Shown here: in pieces, positions 52,862 to 61,891 of the stretch
How the letters are laid out: each line of letters starts with the position of its first letter
How positions within the stretch are numbered: position 1 is the first letter of the stretch
NCBI RefSeq assembly: GCF_036231905.1
Contig: NZ_JAZARE010000001.1
Coordinates: 496,001 to 560,000, forward strand
Direction: 5' to 3'
Length of the DNA stretch: 64,000 nucleotides
Source of the DNA: CAMLIZ01 sp036231905
Lineage (GTDB): Bacteria > Pseudomonadota > Gammaproteobacteria > Burkholderiales > Burkholderiaceae_C
The notes under the pieces: model-generated
Told to the model about the DNA's origin: nothing
What the model saw: the letters and a program-made list of their open reading frames with translations, nothing else
The model's database searches: none
Translations under genes and position numbers: made by a program

Positions 52862-53601
52862 GTTGTCGTCACTGAGTCGCGCCGCATCTCGGCGACAAAG
52901 CCGTAGTAGTCGCTGCGGCAGTAGGAATGGGTCAGCTCCACCGGCTGGCCGGACTCGAGGTAGCCCACGCGGGTGATGAACAGCACCGCCTGGCCGTTGG
53001 GTACTTCGAGCATGCCGGCCAGCTGCGGTTCGGCATTGAGGGCGCGGATGTGTTGCAAGGCGCGCACCGGCGCCTTGCCGCGCAGCGCGAGGTAGGCGTA
53101 CAGCGATGCGTCCACCTGCAGCGGATCGGGCAGCACGTGTTCGGGCAGCACCGTCATCTCGTAGGCCATCACCACGTCGTCGGCCAGGCGCAGGCGCTCC
53201 AGCCGCACCACGCGCGCGCCGGTGGACAGGCCCAGGCTCAACTGCTCGTCGGGCGCGGCCGCGCTGATGTTGCGCGTGAGCCAGCGCGAGCTGGGCGTGA
53301 AGCCGCGCTGGTTCAGCTCCTCCGAAAAGCTGGTCAGGCGCGTGAGCGGCTGCTCGAGCTTGGGCGCGATGTAGTTGCCCGAGCCGCGCTTGCGCACCAC
53401 CAGGCCCTGCTCCACCAGCTGGTCGATCGCCTTGCGCGCGGTCACGCGCGAGAGCTTCAGCGATTCGGACAGCAGGCGCTCGGACGGCAGCGCCTCGTCG
53501 GCCTGGTAGCGGCCGTCGCGGATGGCCTGCGCGAGCTTTTGCGCCAGCTGCACATACAGCGGCGACGCGGCCCGCACATCGGCGCGGAATTCGAAGGCCA
53601 T
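52858..53601 (-). CDS. GntR/UTRA regulator of amino-sugar genes, copy 2
   Basis: This is a 247-residue HutC-subfamily regulator: winged helix (SPLYVQLAQKLAQAIRDGRY, SLKLSRVTARKAIDQL) and UTRA domain (LTSFSEELNQRGFTPSSRW, LTHSYCRSDYYGFVAEM). It is the second gene of the nag operon and most likely reads GlcN-6-P or GlcNAc-6-P. It is clearly homologous to the regulator at 22763-23503. ATG 53601 follows GGTGA; GTG 53610 (overlapping the previous stop) would add three residues. Confidence 0.88.
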   Translation of the reverse strand: MAFEFRADVRAASPLYVQLAQKLAQAIRDGRYQADEALPSERLLSESLKLSRVTARKAIDQLVEQGLVVRKRGSGNYIAPKLEQPLTRLTSFSEELNQRGFTPSSRWLTRNISAAAPDEQLSLGLSTGARVVRLERLRLADDVVMAYEMTVLPEHVLPDPLQVDASLYAYLALRGKAPVRALQHIRALNAEPQLAGMLEVPNGQAVLFITRVGYLESGQPVELTHSYCRSDYYGFVAEMRRDSVTTT

Positions 53602-53606
53602 CTTCT

Positions 53607-54485
53607 TCACCGGGCGCCGTCCAGCTGCTGGCGCACCAGATAAAGGGCGCCGTCGGCCGAGTCACCCAGCGGGGGCGTGAAACGGGCCCGCAGGCTGGGG
53701 GCGAAGCGAGGTTGGAGGCGCTGGCCCAGGCTGCCGGTGATCACCAACGGCAGGCTGCCGGACGGGTCCAGCGCATGGGCCGTCTGCTCCAGCGCCTGCA
53801 CCGCCTGCTCCAGTAGCGCGGCGGCCACCGGATCGTCCGCTTCATGGTCGAACACCAGCGGCGCCATGCTGGCGTAATCGGCCTGGCCCGCGGCTTCGCT
53901 CCAGGCCAGCAGCGCTTCGCGGGTGTGGCCGGCGATGGCCCACACACTGTGCGCCAAGGGGCCGGGGGGCACGCGGCCGTCCTGGGCGCGGTGGGCGTGG
54001 CGCACGGCGCGCAGGCCCAGCCAGGCGCCGCTGCCTTCGTCCCCCACGCCAAAACCCCAGCCACCCACGGTGACCCGTTTGCCATCGGCCCGCAGGGCTT
54101 CGCCGATGCTGCCGGTGCCGGCGGCCACGACCGCGCCGGGCTGCCCGCGCAGGGCACCGTAGAGCGAGGTGCTGCCATCGTCGCTGAGCAGCACATGGCC
54201 ATAAGGCGGCGCGGCCGCCACGAAGGCGTCGCAGCGGCTGCGCACATGGGCGCCGGACAAGCCCAAGCCCAAGGCGCATTCCCCAGGAGCAGCGGGCACC
54301 AACCCGGCGTTTTCGAACGCCCGGGCGATCGCACGCTGCACGTTCTGCCAGGCTTGCGCCACGCCCTGGCCCAGGGCGGAAGGGCCGGCCTCACCCACGC
54401 CGAGCACCCGCCCTCCGACCGCGGCCAGCCGCGCCCGTGTGCCGGTACCTCCCCCATCCACTCCGACGATGTACCGGATGTCCAC
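53607..54485 (-). CDS. BadF/BadG-family kinase, probable glucosamine/N-acetylglucosamine kinase
   Basis: This is a 292-residue ASKHA-fold kinase. IVGVDGGGTGTRARL (phosphate 1), LLSDDGSTSLYGAL, AAGTGSIGEAL (phosphate 2) and GWGFGVGDEGSGAWLG are the signatures of GspK/NagK-like BadF proteins. It is the first gene of the nag operon and gives the sugar-6-phosphate used by NagA and the deaminase. The start is GTG 54485; the operator with TGGTA half-sites is 30-70 bp upstream. A second, ROK-type kinase lies in the same block. Confidence 0.87.
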   Translation of the reverse strand: MDIRYIVGVDGGGTGTRARLAAVGGRVLGVGEAGPSALGQGVAQAWQNVQRAIARAFENAGLVPAAPGECALGLGLSGAHVRSRCDAFVAAAPPYGHVLLSDDGSTSLYGALRGQPGAVVAAGTGSIGEALRADGKRVTVGGWGFGVGDEGSGAWLGLRAVRHAHRAQDGRVPPGPLAHSVWAIAGHTREALLAWSEAAGQADYASMAPLVFDHEADDPVAAALLEQAVQALEQTAHALDPSGSLPLVITGSLGQRLQPRFAPSLRARFTPPLGDSADGALYLVRQQLDGAR

Positions 54486-54514
54486 GTGTTCTCGCTCCGC
54501 CGCCTCACGAATGA

Positions 54515-54554
54515 TACCAGTATGGTACCAGACATACCACCCGGTCAAGTGGTA
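54515..54554 (-). promoter_or_regulatory. Phased TGGTA operator upstream of the nag operon
   Basis: TACCA (complement of TGGTA) starts at 54515, 54526 and 54535, and a TGGTA in the other sense starts at 54550. TACCAGTATGGTA (54515-54527) is a dyad. Its complement matches the operator at 22709-22730 at all but one core position. Confidence 0.7.
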
Positions 54555-54689
54555 TTCACGCCGCCCGCGATGCGCTGGCGTCCAGAGCGAGAGCGTAGCC
54601 TCCGACCGACATCAGGATCTGGCACGCGCATCGTTGCGACAACGGCAAGCGGCGGTATGAACCAGCGCGGCGCTAATACCAGTTTGAGA

Positions 54690-55165
54690 CCATCATTGGC
54701 AGGGTGTACGGACAGTTCAAGCGAGCGGACGCACCGCTCTGGGTGTCGGACTTCGCCCGTGGCTCGACGTGGCAGGGCTGGCACTACGTGGCCTTCGTCA
54801 TCGATGTGTGCGCACGTTGCATCGGTGGCTGGCAAGTCAGCTGGAGCGGGCGCTGCACGCGCGCCAGCCGGAGCACGACAACGGCCTGGTTCTCACTCGG
54901 ACCGGGGCTCGCGTTACGTAAGCATCGGCTACTTCGAGCGCTTGGCTGAGGCCGACATCGAACCGTCCGGGGTCAGCAAAGGCGACAGCTACGACAACGC
55001 GCTGGCCGACAATCAACGGGCTCTGCAGCGCCGAGTTGATCCATCGCCGGGCACCATGAAAACCAACGACGCTGTGGAACTCGCCACCCGGCAATGGGTG
55101 GCTTGTTCAACAACCATCGCCTGCTGGAGCCGAGGCAAACTACTACCGGCACCTCGCCAGCCCAG
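54690..55165 (+). pseudogene. IS3-family transposase (OrfB) relic
   Basis: Consecutive frames read RADAPLWVSDFARGSTWQGW, VAFVIDVCARCIGGWQVSW, HSDRGSRYVSIGYFERLAEA and GDSYDNALAD, then AELIHRRAPW. These are the integrase-core segments of IS3 OrfB. Frameshifts divide it, the catalytic Glu after NALA is Asp here, and no terminal repeats or orfA are seen. It marks past mobile-element activity next to the nag operon promoter. Confidence 0.75.
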
Positions 55166-55311
55166 CCACCGAGGTGGTGGCTCGACTCACATCAAACCGT
55201 CCTCCGCGAAACCTCGAGCCGTTCACTATGCGCTGACCAGCAAGGGTTGCCATTAACGCTCCGGTGTCCCGGCGGCTTGGTGCGGCGGCGATGGTGGTGA
55301 CAGTTCAGGGA

Positions 55312-57405
55312 CTAGACTTTTAGAAGAAGGATTGCGTCGTTCGACCACAACCTCACACTAGTTGCGAGACCACCATCGTTTTGGCTCGTCCCGGTGAAGT
55401 ATGAGTTGTGACCGTCATCGTCTCCCAGAATCCGCCGGTACGCTTGGCCGAGAGGGGCGAGATCAACGATGGTTTGCATGGCAACAAAACCTTCGGGACG
55501 CGTGAAAACTACGTTCTGGCCCTGCTGGTTCCATTTAAGTATCACGCAAGGCGCGCCATTGAGTGTGGTAGAGACTGGTGGGGCGGAGAGCGTGAATGAT
55601 CCGTTGAAAGCACAATCTGTCGTGAAGGTGAAAACGTCGCCCTTGACGAACGCGACGGAACCCGCGGAAATGGAGAACTTCACCAGCCCATTGTCATAGT
55701 TCCGTCCGACAGTCGCCGACGCTTGTAAACCTGACGCCGAACCGCGCACCTCAAAAGTAGTCGATGACAGAGCGGTCAACGTCCACACTTCAGTGACTAA
55801 TTTTGGGCGTTTCACCTGCGGTCGTGAGCAGCTGCCATTGCCGGTATTGCTTGGAGAGGCCTTCGGAAGGGTAGACAAATAGCAGTCTTGGATACGGATG
55901 AAGTCATTCGTCCGCTTGCTCATGTCGGGGCCTCCGACCCACGTCAACGTCACTATGCCGTCGCGTCGCTCTAGGGTAAGAGGCGCCGCGCCTGTTCCGG
56001 CGTTGCCCATCCAGCCGCCATAGTTGCTGCTGGGGTTGAGCACAACGCAACCGTTCTCATATTTTCGAATCCACACGCCCTTGGACCAACTCGCATAGTT
56101 CTCGGTGAACGCCGGGTCTACGGGTTTGCCGATTTGAACTTCCAGTTCGTCAAACCAATAGGGCCTGTGCGCGCCCGATTCAGGATCTGGGTTCTCTGGC
56201 GTTGAGGTCGGGGTGTCGGTGATCATCGCGATACCGTCTCCCAGCATAGCTAAACCTAGGCCATAGCGGGCCTTCTGCAAGGTGCGTTCCTTCGTGTCGA
56301 GGTTACTATCAAGATAGGAACAAACGAAAACGTTCTTCAGCGCACCGTTGGCTGCTGATTTGTACAGCTTCAGTGTTGCGTTCTTGAAGTCCCTTGCATA
56401 TGTGTCGACTGAATAGTTCCGCCCAGTAAGGGCTTCGATGAATGCATAGTCATACACCTTGTAAAGAGTATTGGACTCCGCGGTATTTATACGCTCTAGG
56501 CAACTGGTAAAGCGATACTGCGAACCACTGGCGATGTCGTAGTCAGCATTGGCAATTAGGCTCAGGGCCTTGGAGCGAGCCGTTGAGTCGTTGGCCTGCA
56601 GCGACTTCAGTCGATTTACATAACTTATGTAGCCCAGTCGGAAACGCGCGTTCACGCTTAGGTTTCTATCTGCTGCCCAGCTGGACGTTTGCTCGTTGGT
56701 ATTTCCGTCGTAAGCGCCCACCCAGCCCTTGCCCTCGCCAGTCTTCAATAGCGCATTAGACCCATCACTGGCGCGTGCATCAGATGTACCGGGGTTGGCC
56801 CATACGTTGTCGTTGAAGGCCATATTCAGCCCCACCGACGCGAGTGGACGCAGCACGGTCTGATACCACCAGTCGGCCATTGCTTGGACCGCGGGGATCT
56901 TGTTTTGATTGACGTCCCACGCGTCATAGTTGGTGCCAGCGAGCGGCTTGGTTCGATGTTGAGGAGCGACCGGATGAAGGGGGTCCACGCCATCGCTGGT
57001 CGTTCCCGTCATGACCCACCAGCCGTTTGTGGTGAGCGTATCGATGATCGTCTGGTACTCCGCTCCAGGGTCATACATCTGGGAGAGGATGGTGTACTGA
57101 CCGATCGCGATGGTGCTGCTGGCGTTGCGCAACTGCTGAACGTGCAGGTAGCCTGCGCCCCCGGGCGAAGTTCCTGCGGGCGCCTTGGCGTGCGAGGGCA
57201 GCATGTTGAGCACAACATGCGAATACTTCAAATGAAGCGCTATTGCTGCCGGCGTGTTGAGAGCACCTTTCCGGTAATCCAGAGCGGCGGCCTTCGGTCG
57301 GTCGAAAGTGGTGCCAGCAGCGCTTGAGACTCTAGGTAGCGCAAGGGAGCCTGCGAGTGCCCCGCCAGTTTGCATAAATCTGCGACGGGAGTTGTCCGTT
57401 TGCAT
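55312..57405 (-). CDS. Tat-exported putative glycoside hydrolase-like protein (GHL15-like)
   Basis: This is a 697-residue protein with a twin-arginine signal (SRRRFMQTGGALAGSLALP). The N-terminal half reads like a TIM barrel: HLKYSHVVLNMLPSH, NMAFNDNVWANPG and YGLGLAMLGDGIAMITD recall the GHL15 family of putative glycosidases. The C-terminal 250 residues are beta-rich and may bind carbohydrate. Base composition is clearly lower in GC than the neighbours and it lies between an IS3 relic and a broken desaturase, so recent acquisition is likely. Function is not established. Confidence 0.6.
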   Translation of the reverse strand: MQTDNSRRRFMQTGGALAGSLALPRVSSAAGTTFDRPKAAALDYRKGALNTPAAIALHLKYSHVVLNMLPSHAKAPAGTSPGGAGYLHVQQLRNASSTIAIGQYTILSQMYDPGAEYQTIIDTLTTNGWWVMTGTTSDGVDPLHPVAPQHRTKPLAGTNYDAWDVNQNKIPAVQAMADWWYQTVLRPLASVGLNMAFNDNVWANPGTSDARASDGSNALLKTGEGKGWVGAYDGNTNEQTSSWAADRNLSVNARFRLGYISYVNRLKSLQANDSTARSKALSLIANADYDIASGSQYRFTSCLERINTAESNTLYKVYDYAFIEALTGRNYSVDTYARDFKNATLKLYKSAANGALKNVFVCSYLDSNLDTKERTLQKARYGLGLAMLGDGIAMITDTPTSTPENPDPESGAHRPYWFDELEVQIGKPVDPAFTENYASWSKGVWIRKYENGCVVLNPSSNYGGWMGNAGTGAAPLTLERRDGIVTLTWVGGPDMSKRTNDFIRIQDCYLSTLPKASPSNTGNGSCSRPQVKRPKLVTEVWTLTALSSTTFEVRGSASGLQASATVGRNYDNGLVKFSISAGSVAFVKGDVFTFTTDCAFNGSFTLSAPPVSTTLNGAPCVILKWNQQGQNVVFTRPEGFVAMQTIVDLAPLGQAYRRILGDDDGHNSYFTGTSQNDGGLATSVRLWSNDAILLLKV

Positions 57406-57614
57406 GGGGTTCCATCCAAAAGGAGCCAAGCTTGGAGGACTCCTTCGCATTGAACAACCCGTCCCGGTTAGGGGGGCACGGGGGTATGCGTATTGCTCAA
57501 AAACGGCCCTGAATACGAACAGTTGTACGGTACGTGTTGTTGCGCATAAGCGAACGCACAAGATTCAGCGCGCATCGTCGGCGACCACTCTCCGGGTTCC
57601 TTATGTGTACCTTG

Positions 57615-57767
57615 ATGCTGCAGCAGGTACCGCCCGCGCTGCTCCTGTTTGGTTTCAGCGGCTGGGGGTCGGGTTCTAGAGCACGTGCGCACGTGCACTG
57701 CCGCGTGTTCGGCCACTGGCTGATCGGCTACTTCTCACTGCGGCCTCGGGAGTGGAAGCCGATCTAG
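57615..57767 (+). pseudogene. Fatty-acid desaturase fragment
   Basis: MLQQVPPALLLFGFSGWG and, in the same frame after a scrambled segment, VFGHWLIGYFS match the GHWLIGYF histidine-containing motif region of acyl-CoA desaturases. The fragment ends in REWKPI and a stop, and all other His boxes are absent. It is a truncated remnant at the edge of the acquired segment. Confidence 0.45.
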
Positions 57768-57907
57768 GTGCGCGCCGGGCACGGCGGGCCTGCCATGGGT
57801 ACGCAGCGGCTGCGCGGCAATCCTCTGATGTTCTTTACACAACCCAGCGGTCATCGACCGCCCGCGCGTCGCCGTTCTTCAAACACCTTCGCTGCCGGAC
57901 CGAACCG

Positions 57908-59491
57908 ATGCCCCTGCGCCTGGCCACCGGCCGGACGGGCGTGTGCCTGTCCTTGTTGCTGCCGCTCACCATCGCACTGCTGCCCGGCTGCGCCGCACCG
58001 CCCGCACCCGGCGGCAGCGGGGTGAGCGCAGCGCAGCCACTGCGCGCCGCCACCGCGCCGCAGGACGTGGCCTGGCTGAACCGGCTCACCTGGGGTGCCA
58101 GCGCAAGCAGCCTGGCTGAATGGCAGCGCCTGGGGCGCGAACGCTGGCTGCAGGCCCAGCTGCAGCCCGGCCCGGTGGCGCCGCTGCCCGCCGCGGTGCA
58201 CGCGCGCATCGACGCCATGGCGATCAGCCGCACGCCGTTGCCGGAGCTGGCCCGCAGCCTGGAAGCGCAGCGCAAGCAGCTGGACAGCATCGCTGACGAT
58301 GCGCAGAAGCAGGCCGCCCGCCAGGCCTACCAGCAACAGCTGAACGGCCTGGCGCGCGAGGCGGCTTCGCGCATGCTGCTGCGCGCCATCTATTCACCGC
58401 AGCAGCTGCGCGAGCAGATGACCTGGTTCTGGTTCAACCACTTCAACGTGCACCAGGGCAAACATGCGCTGCGCGCCGCCGTGGGCGACTATGAGGAGCA
58501 GCTGCGTACGCATGCGCTGGGGCGCTTCCGCGACCTGCTGCGCGCGTCCGCGCTGCACCCCGCGATGCTGCTGTACCTGGACAACGCGCAGAACGCCGCC
58601 GGCCACTTGAACGAGAACTACGCCCGCGAGCTGCTGGAGCTGCACACCCTGGGCGTGGATGGTGGCTACGGCCAGGGCGATGTGCAGGCGCTGGCCCGTG
58701 TGCTCACCGGCCTGGGCGTGCGGCTGAACGACGAAACGCCGCGTGTGCGGCCGGCGCTGCAGCCCTCCCTCTGGCAACAAGGGCTGGTGCTGTTCCACCC
58801 CGGCCGCCACGACTTCGGCGACAAGCAGCTGCTGGGCGAGACGGTGCGTGGCACCGGCATGCCGGAGATCGGGCAGGTGCTGGACCGGCTGGCGCGCCAT
58901 CCGTCCACCGCGCGTTTCGTGAGCCGGCGCATCGCGCAGTACTTCGTGGCCGACGTGCCGCCGCCCGCCCTGGTGGAGCGCATGAGCCGGCGCTTCCAGC
59001 AGACCGATGGCGACATCGCCCAGGTGTTGCGCACGATGGTGGATTCGCCCGAGTTCGCAGCCTCGTTGGGCCACCAGTTCAAGGACCCGCTGCACTACGT
59101 CGTGTCTGCCGTGCGCCTGGCCTACGACGATCAGCCGGTGCTCAGCACCGCGCCGCTGCTGCACTGGCTGAACCAGCTGGGCGAAACGCCCTACAACCAC
59201 CCGACGCCGGACGGTTATCCGCTGGAGCAGGCCGCCTGGGCGGGGCCGGGACAGATGAACACCCGCTTCGAGATTGCGCGTGCGATCGGTGCCGGCAGCG
59301 CCGGGCTGTTCCGCGCCGAAGGCGCACCGCCACCGGAGCGGCTGCCGCCCCCGCAGCTCGCCTCCCCGCTGTACCGTGAGGGCATCGCACCCGCCCTGGC
59401 ACCCGCCACGCGGCAGACGCTCGCCCAGGCCGGTTCGCCCTCCGAATGGAACGCGCTGCTGCTGGCCTCGCCCGAATTCATGCACCGCTGA
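57908..59491 (+). CDS. DUF1800 lipoprotein
   Basis: This is a 527-residue protein of the DUF1800 family, usually encoded next to DUF1501, as here. A lipobox (LLPGC, about residue 25) predicts lipid anchoring. RLTWGASASSLAEWQRLGRERWL, MTWFWFNHFNVHQGKHALR, NENYARELLELHTLGVDGGY and SRRIAQYFVADVPP are family blocks. The biochemical role is not known; the pair may act on exported polymers or in cell-surface assembly. ATG 57908 begins the signal peptide. Confidence 0.85.
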   Translation: MPLRLATGRTGVCLSLLLPLTIALLPGCAAPPAPGGSGVSAAQPLRAATAPQDVAWLNRLTWGASASSLAEWQRLGRERWLQAQLQPGPVAPLPAAVHARIDAMAISRTPLPELARSLEAQRKQLDSIADDAQKQAARQAYQQQLNGLAREAASRMLLRAIYSPQQLREQMTWFWFNHFNVHQGKHALRAAVGDYEEQLRTHALGRFRDLLRASALHPAMLLYLDNAQNAAGHLNENYARELLELHTLGVDGGYGQGDVQALARVLTGLGVRLNDETPRVRPALQPSLWQQGLVLFHPGRHDFGDKQLLGETVRGTGMPEIGQVLDRLARHPSTARFVSRRIAQYFVADVPPPALVERMSRRFQQTDGDIAQVLRTMVDSPEFAASLGHQFKDPLHYVVSAVRLAYDDQPVLSTAPLLHWLNQLGETPYNHPTPDGYPLEQAAWAGPGQMNTRFEIARAIGAGSAGLFRAEGAPPPERLPPPQLASPLYREGIAPALAPATRQTLAQAGSPSEWNALLLASPEFMHR

Positions 59492-59508
59492 TGCACCGAG
59501 GAATCTCC

Positions 59509-60723
59509 ATGCAACGACGCCAATGGCTGCAGCTCGGCATCGCAGGTGCTGCGGCCTCTCTGCTCACGCCCAGCACCCGGCTCTGGGCCGCCGCGCCCGG
59601 CACCAGCGGCCCGCGCCTGCTGGTGGTGTTCCTGCGTGGCGGTTATGACGCGGCCAACCTGCTGGTGCCACACGGCAGCCCGTTCTATTACGAGGCGCGG
59701 CCCAACATCGCGATCGCGCGGCCCGGCAGCGCGCCCGAAGCCGCCCTGCCCATCGACGCGCAATGGGGCCTGGCCCCCGCGCTGGCGGGCAACGTGGCCA
59801 CCCTGTTCAGCAGCGGGCAGGCGACCTTCGTGCCCTTTGCCGGCACCGACGACACCTCGCGCAGCCATTTCGAGACGCAGGACCGCATCGAGCTCGGCAA
59901 CGCGCCGGACTCGGGCGCGGCCGGGCGGGCCAGCGGCTTCCTCAACCGCCTGGCCGGTGTGCTGGACGCACAGCCGGGTTCGGCGATGGCATCACTGGCC
60001 TTCACAGAACAGGTGCCGCTGGTGTTCCGCGGGCCGCAGCCGGTCGCCAACCAGTCCTTGCGCGCGATCGGCAAGGCCGGCATCGCACCGCGCCAGGCGG
60101 CGCTCATCGAGCGCATGTACGCCGACACCGCGCTGGCCGGCACGGTGAGCAGCGGCTTCGAGGTGCGCCATGAAGTGGCGCGCGAGATGGCGGGCGAGAT
60201 GGAAGCGGCCAACCGCAATGCGATCGGCAGCAAGGGTTTTGAAGCGGAAGCACGCCGCATCGGCCGGCTGATGCGCGAGTCGGTGCAGCTGGGCTTCGTG
60301 GACGTGGGCGGCTGGGACACGCATGTGGGCGAGGGCGGTGCCACCGGCGCCCTGGCCTCGCGGCTGGGCGAACTGGGGCGCGGGCTGGCCGCGCTCGCCG
60401 ATGCACTGGGCCCAGCGTGGCAGCGCACCGTGGTGGTGGTGCTCAGCGAGTTCGGCCGCACCTTCCGGGAAAACGGCAACCGCGGCACCGACCATGGCCA
60501 CGGCAGCGTGTACTGGGTGCTGGGTGGCGCGGTGCGCGGCGGCGTGCGCGGCGAGCAGCAGGCGCTGAGCGCGGCCACCTTGTTCCAGAACCGCGACTAC
60601 CCGGTGCTGAACGAATACCGCGCGCTGCTGGGCGGGCTGTTCCAGCGCATGTATGGGCTGAACGCGGCTCAGCTGGAACGGGTATTTCCCGGCACGCGGC
60701 CCAGCGACATCGGCTTGCTTTGA
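59509..60723 (+). CDS. DUF1501 exported protein
   Basis: This is a 404-residue protein starting with a Tat-like signal (MQRRQWLQLGIAGAAASLL). LLVVFLRGGYDAANLLVPHG, FVDVGGWDTHVGEGG, VLSEFGRTFRENGNRGTDHGHG match the DUF1501 family, which belongs to the alkaline phosphatase/sulfatase fold. GAGGA with six bases to ATG 59509 supports this start. It follows the DUF1800 gene by 17 bp, and the pair is conserved in many bacteria without a settled role. Confidence 0.87.
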   Translation: MQRRQWLQLGIAGAAASLLTPSTRLWAAAPGTSGPRLLVVFLRGGYDAANLLVPHGSPFYYEARPNIAIARPGSAPEAALPIDAQWGLAPALAGNVATLFSSGQATFVPFAGTDDTSRSHFETQDRIELGNAPDSGAAGRASGFLNRLAGVLDAQPGSAMASLAFTEQVPLVFRGPQPVANQSLRAIGKAGIAPRQAALIERMYADTALAGTVSSGFEVRHEVAREMAGEMEAANRNAIGSKGFEAEARRIGRLMRESVQLGFVDVGGWDTHVGEGGATGALASRLGELGRGLAALADALGPAWQRTVVVVLSEFGRTFRENGNRGTDHGHGSVYWVLGGAVRGGVRGEQQALSAATLFQNRDYPVLNEYRALLGGLFQRMYGLNAAQLERVFPGTRPSDIGLL

Positions 60724-60730
60724 TGCGTCG

Positions 60731-60764
60731 GCAGTTTACTGGATGCAGATTTCCAGTAAACTGC
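60731..60764. promoter_or_regulatory. 13-bp perfect inverted repeat, operator of the XRE-cupin gene
   Basis: GCAGTTTACTGGA (60731-60743) and its complement (60752-60764) are separated by 8 bp and end 5 bp before the ATG at 60770. The position implies that bound regulator blocks translation start or the promoter of its own gene. Confidence 0.75.
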
Positions 60765-60769
60765 ACGAC

Positions 60770-61363
60770 ATGGACATCAACGACCGCATTGCGCGCCGGG
60801 TGCGCGAGCTGCGCGACGAACGTGGCTTCACCCTGGACGCCCTGGCCGAGCGCAGCGGCGTGAGCCGCTCCAACATCTCGCTCATCGAACGTGGCCAGAG
60901 CAGCCCCACCGCCGCCGTGCTGGACAAACTCTCCGCCGGCCTGGGCGTGACGCTGGCATCGCTGTTCGAGGACAGCAGCAGCACCCCTTCCGCCGAGCCG
61001 TCGCCGCTGGCGCGTGTGGCCGAACAACCGGTGTGGACCGACCCGGCATCGGGTTATGTGCGCCGCAATGTGTCGCCGCCGGCGCGCTCCCCCATCCAGC
61101 TGGTGGACGTGCTGTTCCCGCCCGGGCAGCGCGTCGCCTACGACAGCGCCGCGCGCGACGCCGACATCCACCAGCAGGTCTGGATGATCGACGGCAGCAT
61201 GGACGTGACCGTCGGCCCCACGCAGTGGCAGCTGCACAGCGGCGACTGCCTGGCGATGCGGCTGGACCAGCCCATCGTTTACCGCAACCCCACCCGCAAG
61301 CCGGCGCGCTACCTCGTCGCGCTGGTGAACCTGCCCTTCACGCCCCCCAGGAGACAAGGATGA
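60770..61363 (+). CDS. XRE-family regulator with cupin domain
   Basis: This is a 197-residue regulator: helix-turn-helix at residues 8-65 (ARRVRELRDERGFTLDALAE, SGVSRSNISLIERGQSSPT) and a C-terminal cupin with VLFPPGQRVAY, HQQVWMIDGSMDV and HSGDCLAMR. The type controls small metabolic genes in response to a small molecule. It overlaps the downstream acetyltransferase gene (ATGA). Start at ATG 60770 is fixed by the operator just upstream. Confidence 0.88.
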   Translation: MDINDRIARRVRELRDERGFTLDALAERSGVSRSNISLIERGQSSPTAAVLDKLSAGLGVTLASLFEDSSSTPSAEPSPLARVAEQPVWTDPASGYVRRNVSPPARSPIQLVDVLFPPGQRVAYDSAARDADIHQQVWMIDGSMDVTVGPTQWQLHSGDCLAMRLDQPIVYRNPTRKPARYLVALVNLPFTPPRRQG

Positions 61364-61887
61364 ATGACGATGTGAGCGTGCGCCGCGTAGGCGCCAACGA
61401 AGCGGCCGCCTGCGTGGAGGCGCTGGCCGAGGTGTTGATGGATTGTGTGGAAGGCGGCGCCTCGGTGAGCTTCATGCGGCCGCTGTCGCGCGACAAGGCG
61501 ATGGCGTTCTGGCGCAACGTGGCGGACGGCGTGGCGCGCAACGAACGGGTGCTGCTGATCGCCGAAGACGCCGAAGGCCAGGTGGTGGGCACGGTGCAGC
61601 TGATCACCGCGCTGCCCGAGAACCAGCCCCACCGGGCCGACGTGGCCAAGATGCTGGTGCACCGCAAGGCCCGCCGCCGCGGCATCGCGCAGCGCCTGAT
61701 GGCCGCGGTGGACCAGGCGGCGCGCGAAGAAGGCCGCAGCGTGCTGGTGCTGGACACCGTCACCGGCAGCGATGCGTCGCGGCTGTACGAACGCGCGGGC
61801 TGGCAGCGCGTGGGTGACGTGCCGCGCTACGCGCTCATGCCGGACGGCACGCCGTGCGACACCACCTTCTTCTACAAGCACCTCTGA
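61360..61887 (+). CDS. GNAT-family N-acetyltransferase
   Basis: This is a 175-residue acetyltransferase. VVGTVQLITALPENQPHRADVAKMLVHRKARRRGIAQRL (read in parts) contains the acetyl-CoA loop RRRGIAQRL, and YERAGWQRVGDVPRYALM the family end. It is coupled to the XRE-cupin regulator, which likely controls it. The acetyl acceptor is unknown. Confidence 0.88.
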   Translation: MNDDVSVRRVGANEAAACVEALAEVLMDCVEGGASVSFMRPLSRDKAMAFWRNVADGVARNERVLLIAEDAEGQVVGTVQLITALPENQPHRADVAKMLVHRKARRRGIAQRLMAAVDQAAREEGRSVLVLDTVTGSDASRLYERAGWQRVGDVPRYALMPDGTPCDTTFFYKHL

Positions 61888-61891
61888 GGGT

